Assembly: GCA_000717735.1 (NCBI GenBank)
Contig: JOBE01000076.1
Span: 1 to 23,590, forward strand
Direction: 5' to 3'
Length of the DNA stretch: 23,590 bases
DNA from: Streptomyces griseoluteus
GTDB lineage: Bacteria; Actinomycetota; Actinomycetes; Streptomycetales; Streptomycetaceae
Made by a program: the position numbers and the translations under genes. The notes under the pieces were generated by a model. The model searched no databases. It had not been told where the DNA came from and saw only the letters and a program-made list of their open reading frames with translations. Below, piece by piece: positions 8,058 to 15,977 of the stretch (the stretch's first letter is position 1; each line of letters starts with the position of its first letter).

Positions 8058-8924
8058 TCAGGAGGCGTTCAGGGCTTCCTTGATCGACACGGCGATCGGG
8101 GTGGTGGGACGGCCGATCAGGCGGGTCAGGTCGCCGGTCCGCAGGGCGAGCGCGCCGTGCTCGACGGCCCGGTCGACGTCGACCAGGATCTCGGCGAAGG
8201 GGGCGGGGACGCCGGCGCCGGTGAGGATCGCGAGGTGGGCCTCGGCGGGGACGCTGCTGTACGCGATCTCCCGGCCGGACTGCGCGGCGACCTCGGCCGC
8301 GTACTCGGCGAGCGACCAGGCGGTGTCGCCGCTCAGCTCGTACGCCCGGTTCAGGTGCTCGTCGGCCGGGCCGGTCAGGACGGCGGCCGCGGCGGCGGCG
8401 TAGTCGGCGCGGGAGGCGGAGGCGATCCGGCCCTCGCCCGCGTTGGAGGCGACGGCGCCGTGGGCGAGGACGGGCGCGAGGTTGGCGGTGTAGTTCTCGG
8501 AGTACCAGCCGTTGCGCAGGAAGGTGTACGGCAGGCCGGAGGCGAGGATCAGCCGCTCGGTCTCCTTGTGCTCGGCGGCCAGGTCGAAGTCGGCCTCGTC
8601 GCCGCCGAGGACACCGGTGTACGCGAGCTGGGCGACGCCCGCCGCCTTGGCCGCGTCGATCACGGCGGCGTGCTGGGCGACGCGCTGTCCGACCTCGCTG
8701 CCGGAGATCAGGAGCACCCGGTCGCCGGCCTCGAAGGCGTCCGCGAGGGTCTCGGGACGGCTGTAGTCGGCGATCCGCAGTTCGACACCGCGCTCCGCGA
8801 GGTCGGCGGCCTTCTCCTTGTTCCGTACGACGGCGGCGACGGATGCGGCGGGGACGTCGGCGAGGAGGGCGTCGATGACGAGACGGCCGAGGGCTCCGGT
8901 GGCTCCGGTGACGACGATGCTCAT
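8058..8924 (-). CDS. qorB: QorB/YtfG-like NAD(P)H:quinone oxidoreductase
   Basis: This 288-residue cytoplasmic reductase belongs to the NmrA-like atypical SDR group and should reduce quinones with NAD(P)H. The dinucleotide-binding TGATGALG (6-13) opens the Rossmann fold. The stretches SGSEVGQRVAQHAAVIDAAK, FLRNGWYSENYTANL and ASRADYAAAAAAVL match E. coli QorB closely from memory. As in that subgroup, no classical Tyr-x-x-x-Lys motif is present. ATG 8924 is preceded by GGAGAAGGAAG. A longer in-frame reading upstream would run through the divergent regulator and is rejected. The divergent HxlR neighbour mirrors E. coli ytfG-ytfH and corynebacterial qor2-qorR, which supports control by quinone or thiol stress. 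Confidence 0.92.
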   Translation of the reverse strand: MSIVVTGATGALGRLVIDALLADVPAASVAAVVRNKEKAADLAERGVELRIADYSRPETLADAFEAGDRVLLISGSEVGQRVAQHAAVIDAAKAAGVAQLAYTGVLGGDEADFDLAAEHKETERLILASGLPYTFLRNGWYSENYTANLAPVLAHGAVASNAGEGRIASASRADYAAAAAAVLTGPADEHLNRAYELSGDTAWSLAEYAAEVAAQSGREIAYSSVPAEAHLAILTGAGVPAPFAEILVDVDRAVEHGALALRTGDLTRLIGRPTTPIAVSIKEALNAS

Positions 8925-8962
8925 GGTGCTTCCTTCTCCCGTGGGGGTGTGGTGGGCGGTGC

Positions 8963-8980
8963 ACTCACCGGTACTCACCG
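8963..8980. repeat. Direct repeat ACTCACCG, 10-bp period, in qorB leader
   Basis: Two copies of ACTCACCG begin at 8963 and 8973, one helical turn apart, between the qorB start and the divergent HxlR promoter. They could be paired half-sites on one face of the DNA. No factor can be assigned. Confidence 0.4.
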
Positions 8981-9004
8981 TACGAGGGGCGCTGTCATTT
9001 AGAA

Positions 9005-9029
9005 AGTACCCACTTTGAAGTAAGGTACT
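9005..9029. promoter_or_regulatory. Candidate QorR-type operator
   Basis: AGTACC (9005-9010) and GGTACT (9024-9029) flank an inner dyad, ACTT-TG-AAGT (9012-9021). The site covers the predicted -10 box of the HxlR gene (TAAGGT, 9021-9026), so binding would shut off the regulator itself as well as control qorB. Assignment to the adjacent HxlR protein is by position and by analogy with known QorR autoregulation. Confidence 0.5.
9021..9026 (+). promoter_or_regulatory. Candidate -10 box, leaderless HxlR message
   Basis: TAAGGT is at exactly -12 to -7 from ATG 9033. If transcription begins on that A, the message has no leader. GGAG at 9036-9039 could instead serve the in-frame ATG at 9048, eight bases further on. 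Confidence 0.4.
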
Positions 9030-9032
9030 GGC

Positions 9033-9452
9033 ATGGGAGTAAGTGAGATGGGCGAGAAGCCGAAGGCGCTGTTCACGGACGTCGTCGGCGGCATGTGCCC
9101 GGCGCGCCTCGTCCTGGAGCACGTCACCAGCCGCTGGGGCGTCCTGATCCTGATCGCGCTGCTCGAGCGCTCGTACCGCTTCAGCGAGCTGCGCCGGAGG
9201 GTCGGCGGCGTCAGCGAGAAGATGCTCACGCAGACGCTCCAGACCCTGGAGCGCGACGGCTTCGTCCTGCGCGTCGCCAGGCCCGTCATCCCGCCCCACG
9301 TCGACTACAGCCTCACCGCCCTGGGCGAGGAGGCCGCCCGCCAGGTCTCGGAGCTCGCCCGCTGGACCGACAGCCGGGTCCCGGAGGTCGAGGAGGCCCG
9401 CGCGCGGTACGACGAGGCGCGTCGCGAGAATGCCACGGATCCGTCTCAATGA
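9033..9452 (+). CDS. HxlR-family regulator of qorB (QorR/YtfH-like)
   Basis: This 139-residue winged-helix repressor carries Cys22 in GGMCPARLVLEHVTSRWG, the position of the redox-active Cys of QorR and YodB. Oxidation or quinone modification there would release DNA. The helix-turn-helix and wing follow (FSELRRRVGGVSEKMLTQTLQTLERDGFV, then ARPVIPPHVDYSLTALG), with a C-terminal dimer helix. Its divergent position to a qorB homologue is the same as for E. coli ytfH. Two starts are possible: ATG 9033 as a leaderless message, or ATG 9048 behind a GGAG site; they differ by five residues. It shares about half its residues with the other HxlR protein in this window, in line with a common family rather than a recent copy. 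Confidence 0.92.
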   Translation: MGVSEMGEKPKALFTDVVGGMCPARLVLEHVTSRWGVLILIALLERSYRFSELRRRVGGVSEKMLTQTLQTLERDGFVLRVARPVIPPHVDYSLTALGEEAARQVSELARWTDSRVPEVEEARARYDEARRENATDPSQ

Positions 9453-9505
9453 CGCTGTAACCGGGGCGAGTTGTCAGTCCCGGGCCGTACGATCTGCTCA
9501 CCGTT

Positions 9506-9541
9506 CGTGGGGGAACCGTGAGGGACCGTGGGGGAACTGTG
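9506..9541 (+). promoter_or_regulatory. Duplicated ribosome-site/start module before the lipoprotein
   Basis: The 15-mer CGTGGGGGAACCGTG (9506-9520) is repeated with one change at 9527-9541. Each copy places a GGGGGAA ribosome site directly before a GTG. The copies are 21 bases apart, so both GTG codons (9518 and 9539) are in frame with the same protein. A third in-frame GTG follows at 9542. Confidence 0.55.
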
Positions 9542-10384
9542 GTGTACGGGGAGCGGAATTTTCGGCGTGCCTGCTGTGCCGTGATGCTGGGCGGGTTGGT
9601 CCTGACGGGCTGTTCCGACGAGGGTGACGACGGGAAGAGACCCGACGGCAAGGGGAGTACGAGCACGTCGGCCGCCCCGACCGGGGCGCCCCCGGCCACG
9701 GCGTCGCCGGCGCCCACCGCCCTCCCCTTCGTCCCCGACCCGAAGCGCGCGCCCAAGACCGAGGCCGACGCCAGACGGATCGCCCTCGCCGTCGTCGCGG
9801 GACCCGACGCCTGGGGCCCGGACTACGTGAAGCGCACCCCCCACCTCAGCGACCCGGCCTACTGGCCGGTGCTGGGCGCCGACTGCTCCTGGGGGACCGG
9901 CACCCGGCCCGACACCGTCCTCTACAGCGTCACCGCCTACAGCGAGATCCCCGCCGACGGCGCCCTCGGGAACCTCCGGGTCGCCGCCACCGTCACCGTG
10001 CACCGCACCGAGGCCGACGCCGACTGGGAGATGGCCGGGACCCTGGAGGAGGCGCTCCGCTGCCCCGACCAGAAGCTGCGCGACGGCGAGCGCATCTCCG
10101 GCCTCATCTCGCTCGGCAACCCCTTCGGCACCGGAGGCAACTTCACCGCCCACGACTCCCTCGGAGAACGCGGGACCTACCTCAACGACGCCGTGAAGGG
10201 GAAGCAGTTCTACGGCTGGTACCAGTCGCGGATCGGCCAGGTCACCGTCGCCACCGTCGTCAAGGGCGCGCCCGGCTACAGCGAGCAGGAGACGAACGGC
10301 ACGGTCGGCACCGTCACGTCCCAGGTCCAGGCCCTCGTCACGATGCTCCAACGCGCCGAGGACGAACTGGAGGTCCGGTCATGA
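9518..10384 (+). CDS. Exported lipoprotein, first gene of the receptor-kinase operon
   Basis: This encodes 288 residues from GTG 9518. The N-terminus is a lipoprotein signal: basic RNFRRACC, hydrophobic AVMLGGLVL, lipobox LTGC with Cys32 as the lipid-modified residue (Cys24 if GTG 9542 is used). A Ser/Thr/Pro/Ala-rich linker (about 40-70) leads to a folded domain of unknown family. This contains two Cys (in GADCSWGTG and ALRCPDQ) that could form a disulfide outside the membrane, and strands such as LRVAATVTVHRTEADADWEM. I recognise no enzyme motif. Its stop overlaps the start of the first kinase by four bases (ATGA), so the genes are translationally coupled. A role as accessory or ligand-presenting partner of the kinase sensor domains is plausible, but inferred only from the operon. 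Confidence 0.82.
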   Translation: MRDRGGTVVYGERNFRRACCAVMLGGLVLTGCSDEGDDGKRPDGKGSTSTSAAPTGAPPATASPAPTALPFVPDPKRAPKTEADARRIALAVVAGPDAWGPDYVKRTPHLSDPAYWPVLGADCSWGTGTRPDTVLYSVTAYSEIPADGALGNLRVAATVTVHRTEADADWEMAGTLEEALRCPDQKLRDGERISGLISLGNPFGTGGNFTAHDSLGERGTYLNDAVKGKQFYGWYQSRIGQVTVATVVKGAPGYSEQETNGTVGTVTSQVQALVTMLQRAEDELEVRS

Positions 10385-12669
10385 GCCCCATCGACCCCGT
10401 TGACTCCGCTGGCCCCACTGGCCCCACGGCCCCCCGGCCCGGCCCCGTCCCCACCCCTGCCCGGCCCGAGCCCGGCGCCCTCCAGCCCCTCCTGCCCGCC
10501 GACCCGTCCTCGATCGCCGGCTACCGCCTCCTCGGCCGCCTCGGCGCGGGCGGCATGGGCGTCGTCTACCTGGGCCGAACGGAGAACGGCGAACTCGCCG
10601 CCGTCAAGGTCACCCACGCCGACCAGGCCGACCAGCCCGACTTCCGGGCCCGCTTCCGCCGTGAGGTCGAGGCCGCCCGCCGGGTCTCCAGCCCCTGGGC
10701 CGTCCCCGTCACCGGCGCCGACCCGGACGCCCCCGAACCGTGGATGGCCACCGCCTTCGTCGCGGGCCCCTCCCTCGGCGAGGCCGTCACCGCGCACGGA
10801 GCGCTGCCCGAGCGGAGCGTCCGCCTCCTCGGCTGGGCCGTCGCCCGCGCGCTGTCCGCCGTGCACGCGGCCGGACTCGTCCACCGGGACGTGAAGCCGG
10901 GCAACGTCCTCCTCGCCGTCGACGGGCCCCGTCTCATCGACTTCGGCATCGCCCGCGCCACCGGCGAGACCGCCCTCACCGCCACCGACATGGTCGTCGG
11001 CACCCCCGGCTTCCTCGCGCCCGAGCAGGCCGAGGCCCGCCCCGACGCCATCGGCCCGCCCGCCGACGTCTTCGCGCTCGGCTGCCTCCTCGCGTACGCG
11101 GCGACCGGCCGCCCGCCCTTCGGCACCGGCGCCGTGGACGCCCTGATGTACCGGACCGTCCACGACGAACCCGACCTCACCGGCGTACCCGAAGGACTGC
11201 TCGACCTCGTCAGGGCCTGCCTCGCCAAGGACCCGGCCGCCCGGCCCGCCGCCGCGGAGATCGGCGTCCGGCTCACCGAGGACAGCCCCGCAGGCGGTGC
11301 CGAATGGCTGCCCGCCCCCGTCGTCCGGACCATCGCCGAACGCTCCGCCCGGATGCTCGCCCTCCCGGAGATCGACGCGACCGGGGCGGGCACCGAGCCG
11401 ACCGAACCGCCACGGCGCAGCCGGCGCGGCTTCCTGCTCCTCGCCTCCGGCGCCGCCGTCCTCGCCGTCGGCGGCGGTTCCTTCGCCGCGTGGGCGGGAC
11501 TCAAGGACGACGACACCGACGGCGAGGGGGACGGCAAGAAGCCCGCGCCGCCCCGCACCACCTGGAAGATCGGTGTCCTCGCCGACCTCTCGGGGCCCGG
11601 GAAGGAGATCGGCCTCGCGCAGGAGCGCGGCGCGCGCCTCGCCGTCGAGCGGTTCAACGCGCGCAAGGACAAGCCGTTCACGCTCGAACTCAAGGTCTCC
11701 GACGAGCGCGGCGACCGGACCACGGCCCTGGAGGCGGCCGGCAGGCTCACCACCGACCCGGGCGTGCTCGCCGTCCTCGGCCCCACGACGGACGACGTCG
11801 GACAGGCCGCCCTCCCCGCCTTCGAGGAGTCCGGCCTTCCGCTGATCACGGTCTCCGCCGGGTTCAACCTCCTCACCGTCCGGGACAAGGAGAGCGCACC
11901 GAACAGCACCGTGCTGCGGGCGATTCCGCACCACCCCTTCGCCGGGATGCACCTGGCCTACGCGGTCACGCTCCTGTCGGCCATCCGCAGACCCGGAGTC
12001 CTCCAGGACCGCACCGACGACCCGTACAGCTGGCAGCTCGTCCGGGGCGCCCACTTCGCCTTCGGGCAGGCCGGCCTCACGCCCCACTTCCGCGTGGTCC
12101 CGGCGACCGCGCGGGAGTACCGCCCGATCCTGGGCGAGATGATCGACGCCGGAATGGACGCCTACGTCCACTGCGGAGTCCGGGAGACCGCCGTCCTCGC
12201 CGCCCGCGCGCTCAACGAACTCCGTTTCACCGGGCCCCGGTTCGCCGGTCAGCACGCCTTCGGGCAGGCGTTCCTGAAGGAGGCCGGTGCCGACGCGGAG
12301 GGCTGGTTCTTCGGCGCCCCCGTGCTCGACGCCGTCTCCCGCAAGGAGGCCGCCGGCTTCGTCGCGGCCCACCGCAAGCGGTTCGGGGCGGCTCCCGCGT
12401 ACTACACGGGGGAGTCGTACGACGTCGTCACCATGGCCCTGGACGAGCTCGCGCGGCGCGCGAAGGCGGGCGGGAGCCCGGCCCGCAAGGGGCTCTGGCA
12501 GGCGCTGCGGAAGCAGAAGTACACCGGTGTCATGGGCGGTTACACCTTCGACGAGAGCGGTGACCTCACCAACGGCGGGACCTTCGTGCACGCGGTGCAG
12601 AACGGCGCCTACAAGGTGATCGGCCCCGCCCCCGTCGTCCCGGCGGGCAAGGGGAAGCGGAAGGCCTGA
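10381..12669 (+). CDS. Receptor Ser/Thr kinase with extracytoplasmic periplasmic-binding-protein domain, copy 1
   Basis: This 762-residue membrane protein has a Pro-rich N-terminus (1-37). A PknB-type kinase domain follows (about 48-300) with the Gly loop GAGGMGVV (55-62), Lys76, catalytic HRDVKPGN (Asp170), DFG (Asp187) and activation loop ALTATDMVVGTPGF. Thr200 and Thr202 there are likely autophosphorylation sites. After a linker, SRRGFLL (347-353) precedes one hydrophobic segment (about 351-373). Outside, residues about 395-750 form a type I periplasmic-binding fold of the branched-chain amino-acid/LivJ kind (WKIGVLADLSGPG, VLAVLGPTTDDVG, FAGQHAFGQAF, YYTGESYDVVTMALDELA). All kinase residues needed for activity are present. 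It probably senses a small solute and signals inward by phosphorylation. Such fusions are known in annotation; ligand and targets are unknown. Confidence 0.93.
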   Translation: MSPIDPVDSAGPTGPTAPRPGPVPTPARPEPGALQPLLPADPSSIAGYRLLGRLGAGGMGVVYLGRTENGELAAVKVTHADQADQPDFRARFRREVEAARRVSSPWAVPVTGADPDAPEPWMATAFVAGPSLGEAVTAHGALPERSVRLLGWAVARALSAVHAAGLVHRDVKPGNVLLAVDGPRLIDFGIARATGETALTATDMVVGTPGFLAPEQAEARPDAIGPPADVFALGCLLAYAATGRPPFGTGAVDALMYRTVHDEPDLTGVPEGLLDLVRACLAKDPAARPAAAEIGVRLTEDSPAGGAEWLPAPVVRTIAERSARMLALPEIDATGAGTEPTEPPRRSRRGFLLLASGAAVLAVGGGSFAAWAGLKDDDTDGEGDGKKPAPPRTTWKIGVLADLSGPGKEIGLAQERGARLAVERFNARKDKPFTLELKVSDERGDRTTALEAAGRLTTDPGVLAVLGPTTDDVGQAALPAFEESGLPLITVSAGFNLLTVRDKESAPNSTVLRAIPHHPFAGMHLAYAVTLLSAIRRPGVLQDRTDDPYSWQLVRGAHFAFGQAGLTPHFRVVPATAREYRPILGEMIDAGMDAYVHCGVRETAVLAARALNELRFTGPRFAGQHAFGQAFLKEAGADAEGWFFGAPVLDAVSRKEAAGFVAAHRKRFGAAPAYYTGESYDVVTMALDELARRAKAGGSPARKGLWQALRKQKYTGVMGGYTFDESGDLTNGGTFVHAVQNGAYKVIGPAPVVPAGKGKRKA

Positions 12670-12671
12670 CC

Positions 12672-14870
12672 GTGCAGCCACTCCGCAAGGCCGACCCGTC
12701 CTCGATCGCGGGCCACCGGCTCCTCGGCCGGCTCGGCGCCGGCGGCATGGGCGTGGTGTACCTCGCCCGGTCCGGCGGCGGCGCGCTCGTCGCGCTCAAG
12801 CTGATCCGGGCCGAGCACGCCGCCGACCCCGGATTCCGGGAGCGGTTCCGCCGCGAGGCCCGTGCGGCCGAGCGGATCACGGGCCGCTGGGTCGTCCGCG
12901 TCCTCGGCGCCGACCCGGAGGCCCGGGAGCCGTGGCTGGCGACCGAGTACGTGCCCGGGCCCTCCCTCGCCGAGGCCGTCGCCCTGCACGGCGCCCTGCC
13001 CGAGCCGACCGTACGGGCCCTGGGCGCCCGGCTCGCGTCCGCGCTCGGCGACGTGCACGAGGCAGGGCTCGTCCACCGGGACGTCAAGCCCGGCAACGTC
13101 CTCCTCGCCCTCGACGGGCCCCGGCTGATCGACTTCGGCATCGCGCGGACCGCCGGGGCGACCGCGCTGACCGCCACCGACGCGATGATCGGCACCCCCG
13201 GCTTCCTCGCTCCCGAACAGGCCCGGGTCGGCGGGGCCGGCGAGGTCGGCCCGCCGAGCGACGTGTTCTCGCTCGGGTGCGTCCTCGCGTACGCGCTGAC
13301 CGGCGAACGTCCCTTCGGTGCGGGCACGGTGGCCGCCGTCGTCTACCGCACCGTCCACGAGGAGCCCGACCTCGCCGCCGTACCGGAAACGCTCCTGCCG
13401 CTGGTCGCGGCCTGTCTGGCCAAGGACCCGGCGGCCCGGCCGACGGCGGTGCGGGTGCGGGCCGCCCTGGGGGAGGCCGAGGGGCCGGCGGGGGACTGGC
13501 TGCCGCCCGGCCTGCCCGCCCTGATCGCCCGGCGCTCCTCGCGGGTCCTGGACCTGCCGGTCGCAGAGCCGACGATGCTGGTGAACGCCGAACCGCCGCA
13601 AGGGCTTTCGCGGCGCAGGCTCCTGATGGGCGGCTCCGCGGCGGCCCTGGCGGGTGCGGGAGGCCTGACCGCCTGGCTCCTGAGCCGCACACCGGCGGAG
13701 ACGGGCGTGGGCACGGTCGGCGGCATGGGAGGCACCGGGGCCCCGCTCCCCGCGTACACCCTCGGTCTGCTCAGCGACCTCAGCGGCCCCTCCAAGGCTT
13801 ACGGCCTGGCCCATGAGCGCGCGGCGCGGCTGGCCGTGGAGACGTACAACGCCCGCCGGGACCGTCCGGTCGACCTCGTCCTGCGCGTCATGGACGACGG
13901 CGGGACCGCGGCCCGTGCCACGGCCGCCGCCCGCACCCTGCTCAAGGACGAGAACCTGATCGGTGTCTTCGGCCCGGCGACGGCGGAGAGCGTCCTCGCC
14001 GCGATGTCCGAACTCGTCGACCGGTCGGTGCCGTTGGTGAGCGTCTTCGCGTCGGTCCCGGTCGGCAGCACGGTGGAGGGGCAGACCATCAGGAAGACCT
14101 ACTTCGAATCCCGTGCCTCCCCCGACTCGCTGATCATTCCCTTCGTGCGCTTCCTCGCCGAGCGCGAGGTCCGCAGGACCGCCCTCGTGGAGGACCGTGC
14201 CGGCGGCCGGTACACCTGGTTCGCGGTCAAGAGCATCAAGGACACCCCGCCGGGGGAGGCCGTCGGCGGCAGGGTGACCTCGCATCCCGTCGAGGCGGGC
14301 AGCGAGGACTTCGCGTCCGCCGTGCGGGCCGCCCTCGCCACCGACCCGCAGGGTGTGATGTACGTGGGCACCTCGCCGCGGCGGGCCGCGCTCTGCGCAA
14401 GGGCCCTGCACGACCACGGGTACGAGGGGTGGCGCGGCACCGTCGAACTCGCCCTCCGGCCGGAGTTCCTCACGCTCGCGGGACCCGCGGCCGAGGGCTG
14501 GTACGTCGGCACGGCCTACGCCGACGCCGACGGCATCCCGGCGGCGAAGGCCTTCGCCGCCGCGTACCGCAAGCGCTGGGGAATCGCCCCCACGACGCCC
14601 GTCGAGCCGTACGCCACGGAGGCGTTCGACGCGGTCAACTGGGGGATCCAGGCGCTGGGCGCGGCGGTCAGGAATCACGCGGAGTCGGAGGCGGCAGGGG
14701 TGGCGAACGGCCTGCGACAGGAGTCGTACCGGGGGCTCGTCAGGACGTACTCGTCCACGGGTAGGGACAACAGTGCCGCGGCCCTCGCCGGGCTCTTCCT
14801 CTGGCAGGTGAAGGGCGGAGTGCCCCGCTTCCTCGGGGAGTTCGAGAAGGCGGCGGTCGCGGGGACATGA
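12672..14870 (+). CDS. Receptor Ser/Thr kinase with extracytoplasmic periplasmic-binding-protein domain, copy 2
   Basis: This 732-residue paralogue of the gene before it starts at GTG 12672, two bases after that gene's stop, with GGAAGG upstream. It lacks the Pro-rich N-terminal extension. Kinase features are complete: Gly loop 22-29, Lys43, HRD Asp137, DFG Asp154, and activation loop TALTATDAMIGTPGF with Thr167 and Thr169. SRRRLLM (313-319) opens the single membrane segment (about 317-337). A Gly-rich spacer (343-358) leads to the solute-binding domain (about 361-725: TLGLLSDLSGPSKAYGL, NLIGVFGPATAESVLAAM, VEPYATEAFDAVNWGIQAL). The two kinase domains are alike down to the DNA, but the sensor domains are much less similar. 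This fits duplication followed by change of ligand. A strong hairpin follows the stop. Confidence 0.93.
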   Translation: MQPLRKADPSSIAGHRLLGRLGAGGMGVVYLARSGGGALVALKLIRAEHAADPGFRERFRREARAAERITGRWVVRVLGADPEAREPWLATEYVPGPSLAEAVALHGALPEPTVRALGARLASALGDVHEAGLVHRDVKPGNVLLALDGPRLIDFGIARTAGATALTATDAMIGTPGFLAPEQARVGGAGEVGPPSDVFSLGCVLAYALTGERPFGAGTVAAVVYRTVHEEPDLAAVPETLLPLVAACLAKDPAARPTAVRVRAALGEAEGPAGDWLPPGLPALIARRSSRVLDLPVAEPTMLVNAEPPQGLSRRRLLMGGSAAALAGAGGLTAWLLSRTPAETGVGTVGGMGGTGAPLPAYTLGLLSDLSGPSKAYGLAHERAARLAVETYNARRDRPVDLVLRVMDDGGTAARATAAARTLLKDENLIGVFGPATAESVLAAMSELVDRSVPLVSVFASVPVGSTVEGQTIRKTYFESRASPDSLIIPFVRFLAEREVRRTALVEDRAGGRYTWFAVKSIKDTPPGEAVGGRVTSHPVEAGSEDFASAVRAALATDPQGVMYVGTSPRRAALCARALHDHGYEGWRGTVELALRPEFLTLAGPAAEGWYVGTAYADADGIPAAKAFAAAYRKRWGIAPTTPVEPYATEAFDAVNWGIQALGAAVRNHAESEAAGVANGLRQESYRGLVRTYSSTGRDNSAAALAGLFLWQVKGGVPRFLGEFEKAAVAGT

Positions 14871-14874
14871 CGGA

Positions 14875-14908
14875 GGGCCCGGTCCGTACGGGTCTACGGA
14901 CCGGGCCC
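14875..14908. terminator. Bidirectional terminator, perfect 14-bp stem
   Basis: GGGCCCGGTCCGTA (14875-14888) pairs perfectly with 14895-14908 around the six-base loop CGGGTC. It sits four bases beyond the second kinase's stop and 16 bases beyond the korB stop, in the gap between convergent operons. There is no U-tract, as is usual in Streptomyces. Confidence 0.85.
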
Positions 14909-14924
14909 CTCCTACGCGCGCGTG

Positions 14925-15969
<1,045 letters not shown>

Positions 15970-15977
<8 letters not shown>

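Noticed and set aside
8058..9449. Longer version of the qorB frame reaching across the divergent HxlR gene
   Set aside because: The conserved protein starts at MSIVVTGATG (8924) behind a good ribosome site. The upstream part is antisense to a clear HxlR gene.
9471..9493. Promoter TTGTCA/TACGAT before the lipoprotein
   Set aside because: The boxes are only 11 bases apart, too close for a normal promoter. The true operon promoter was not identified.
10276..12681. 800-codon open frame on the minus strand
   Set aside because: It mirrors the first receptor kinase, is Gly/Val/Arg-rich and has no domain. It is a shadow of strong codon bias.
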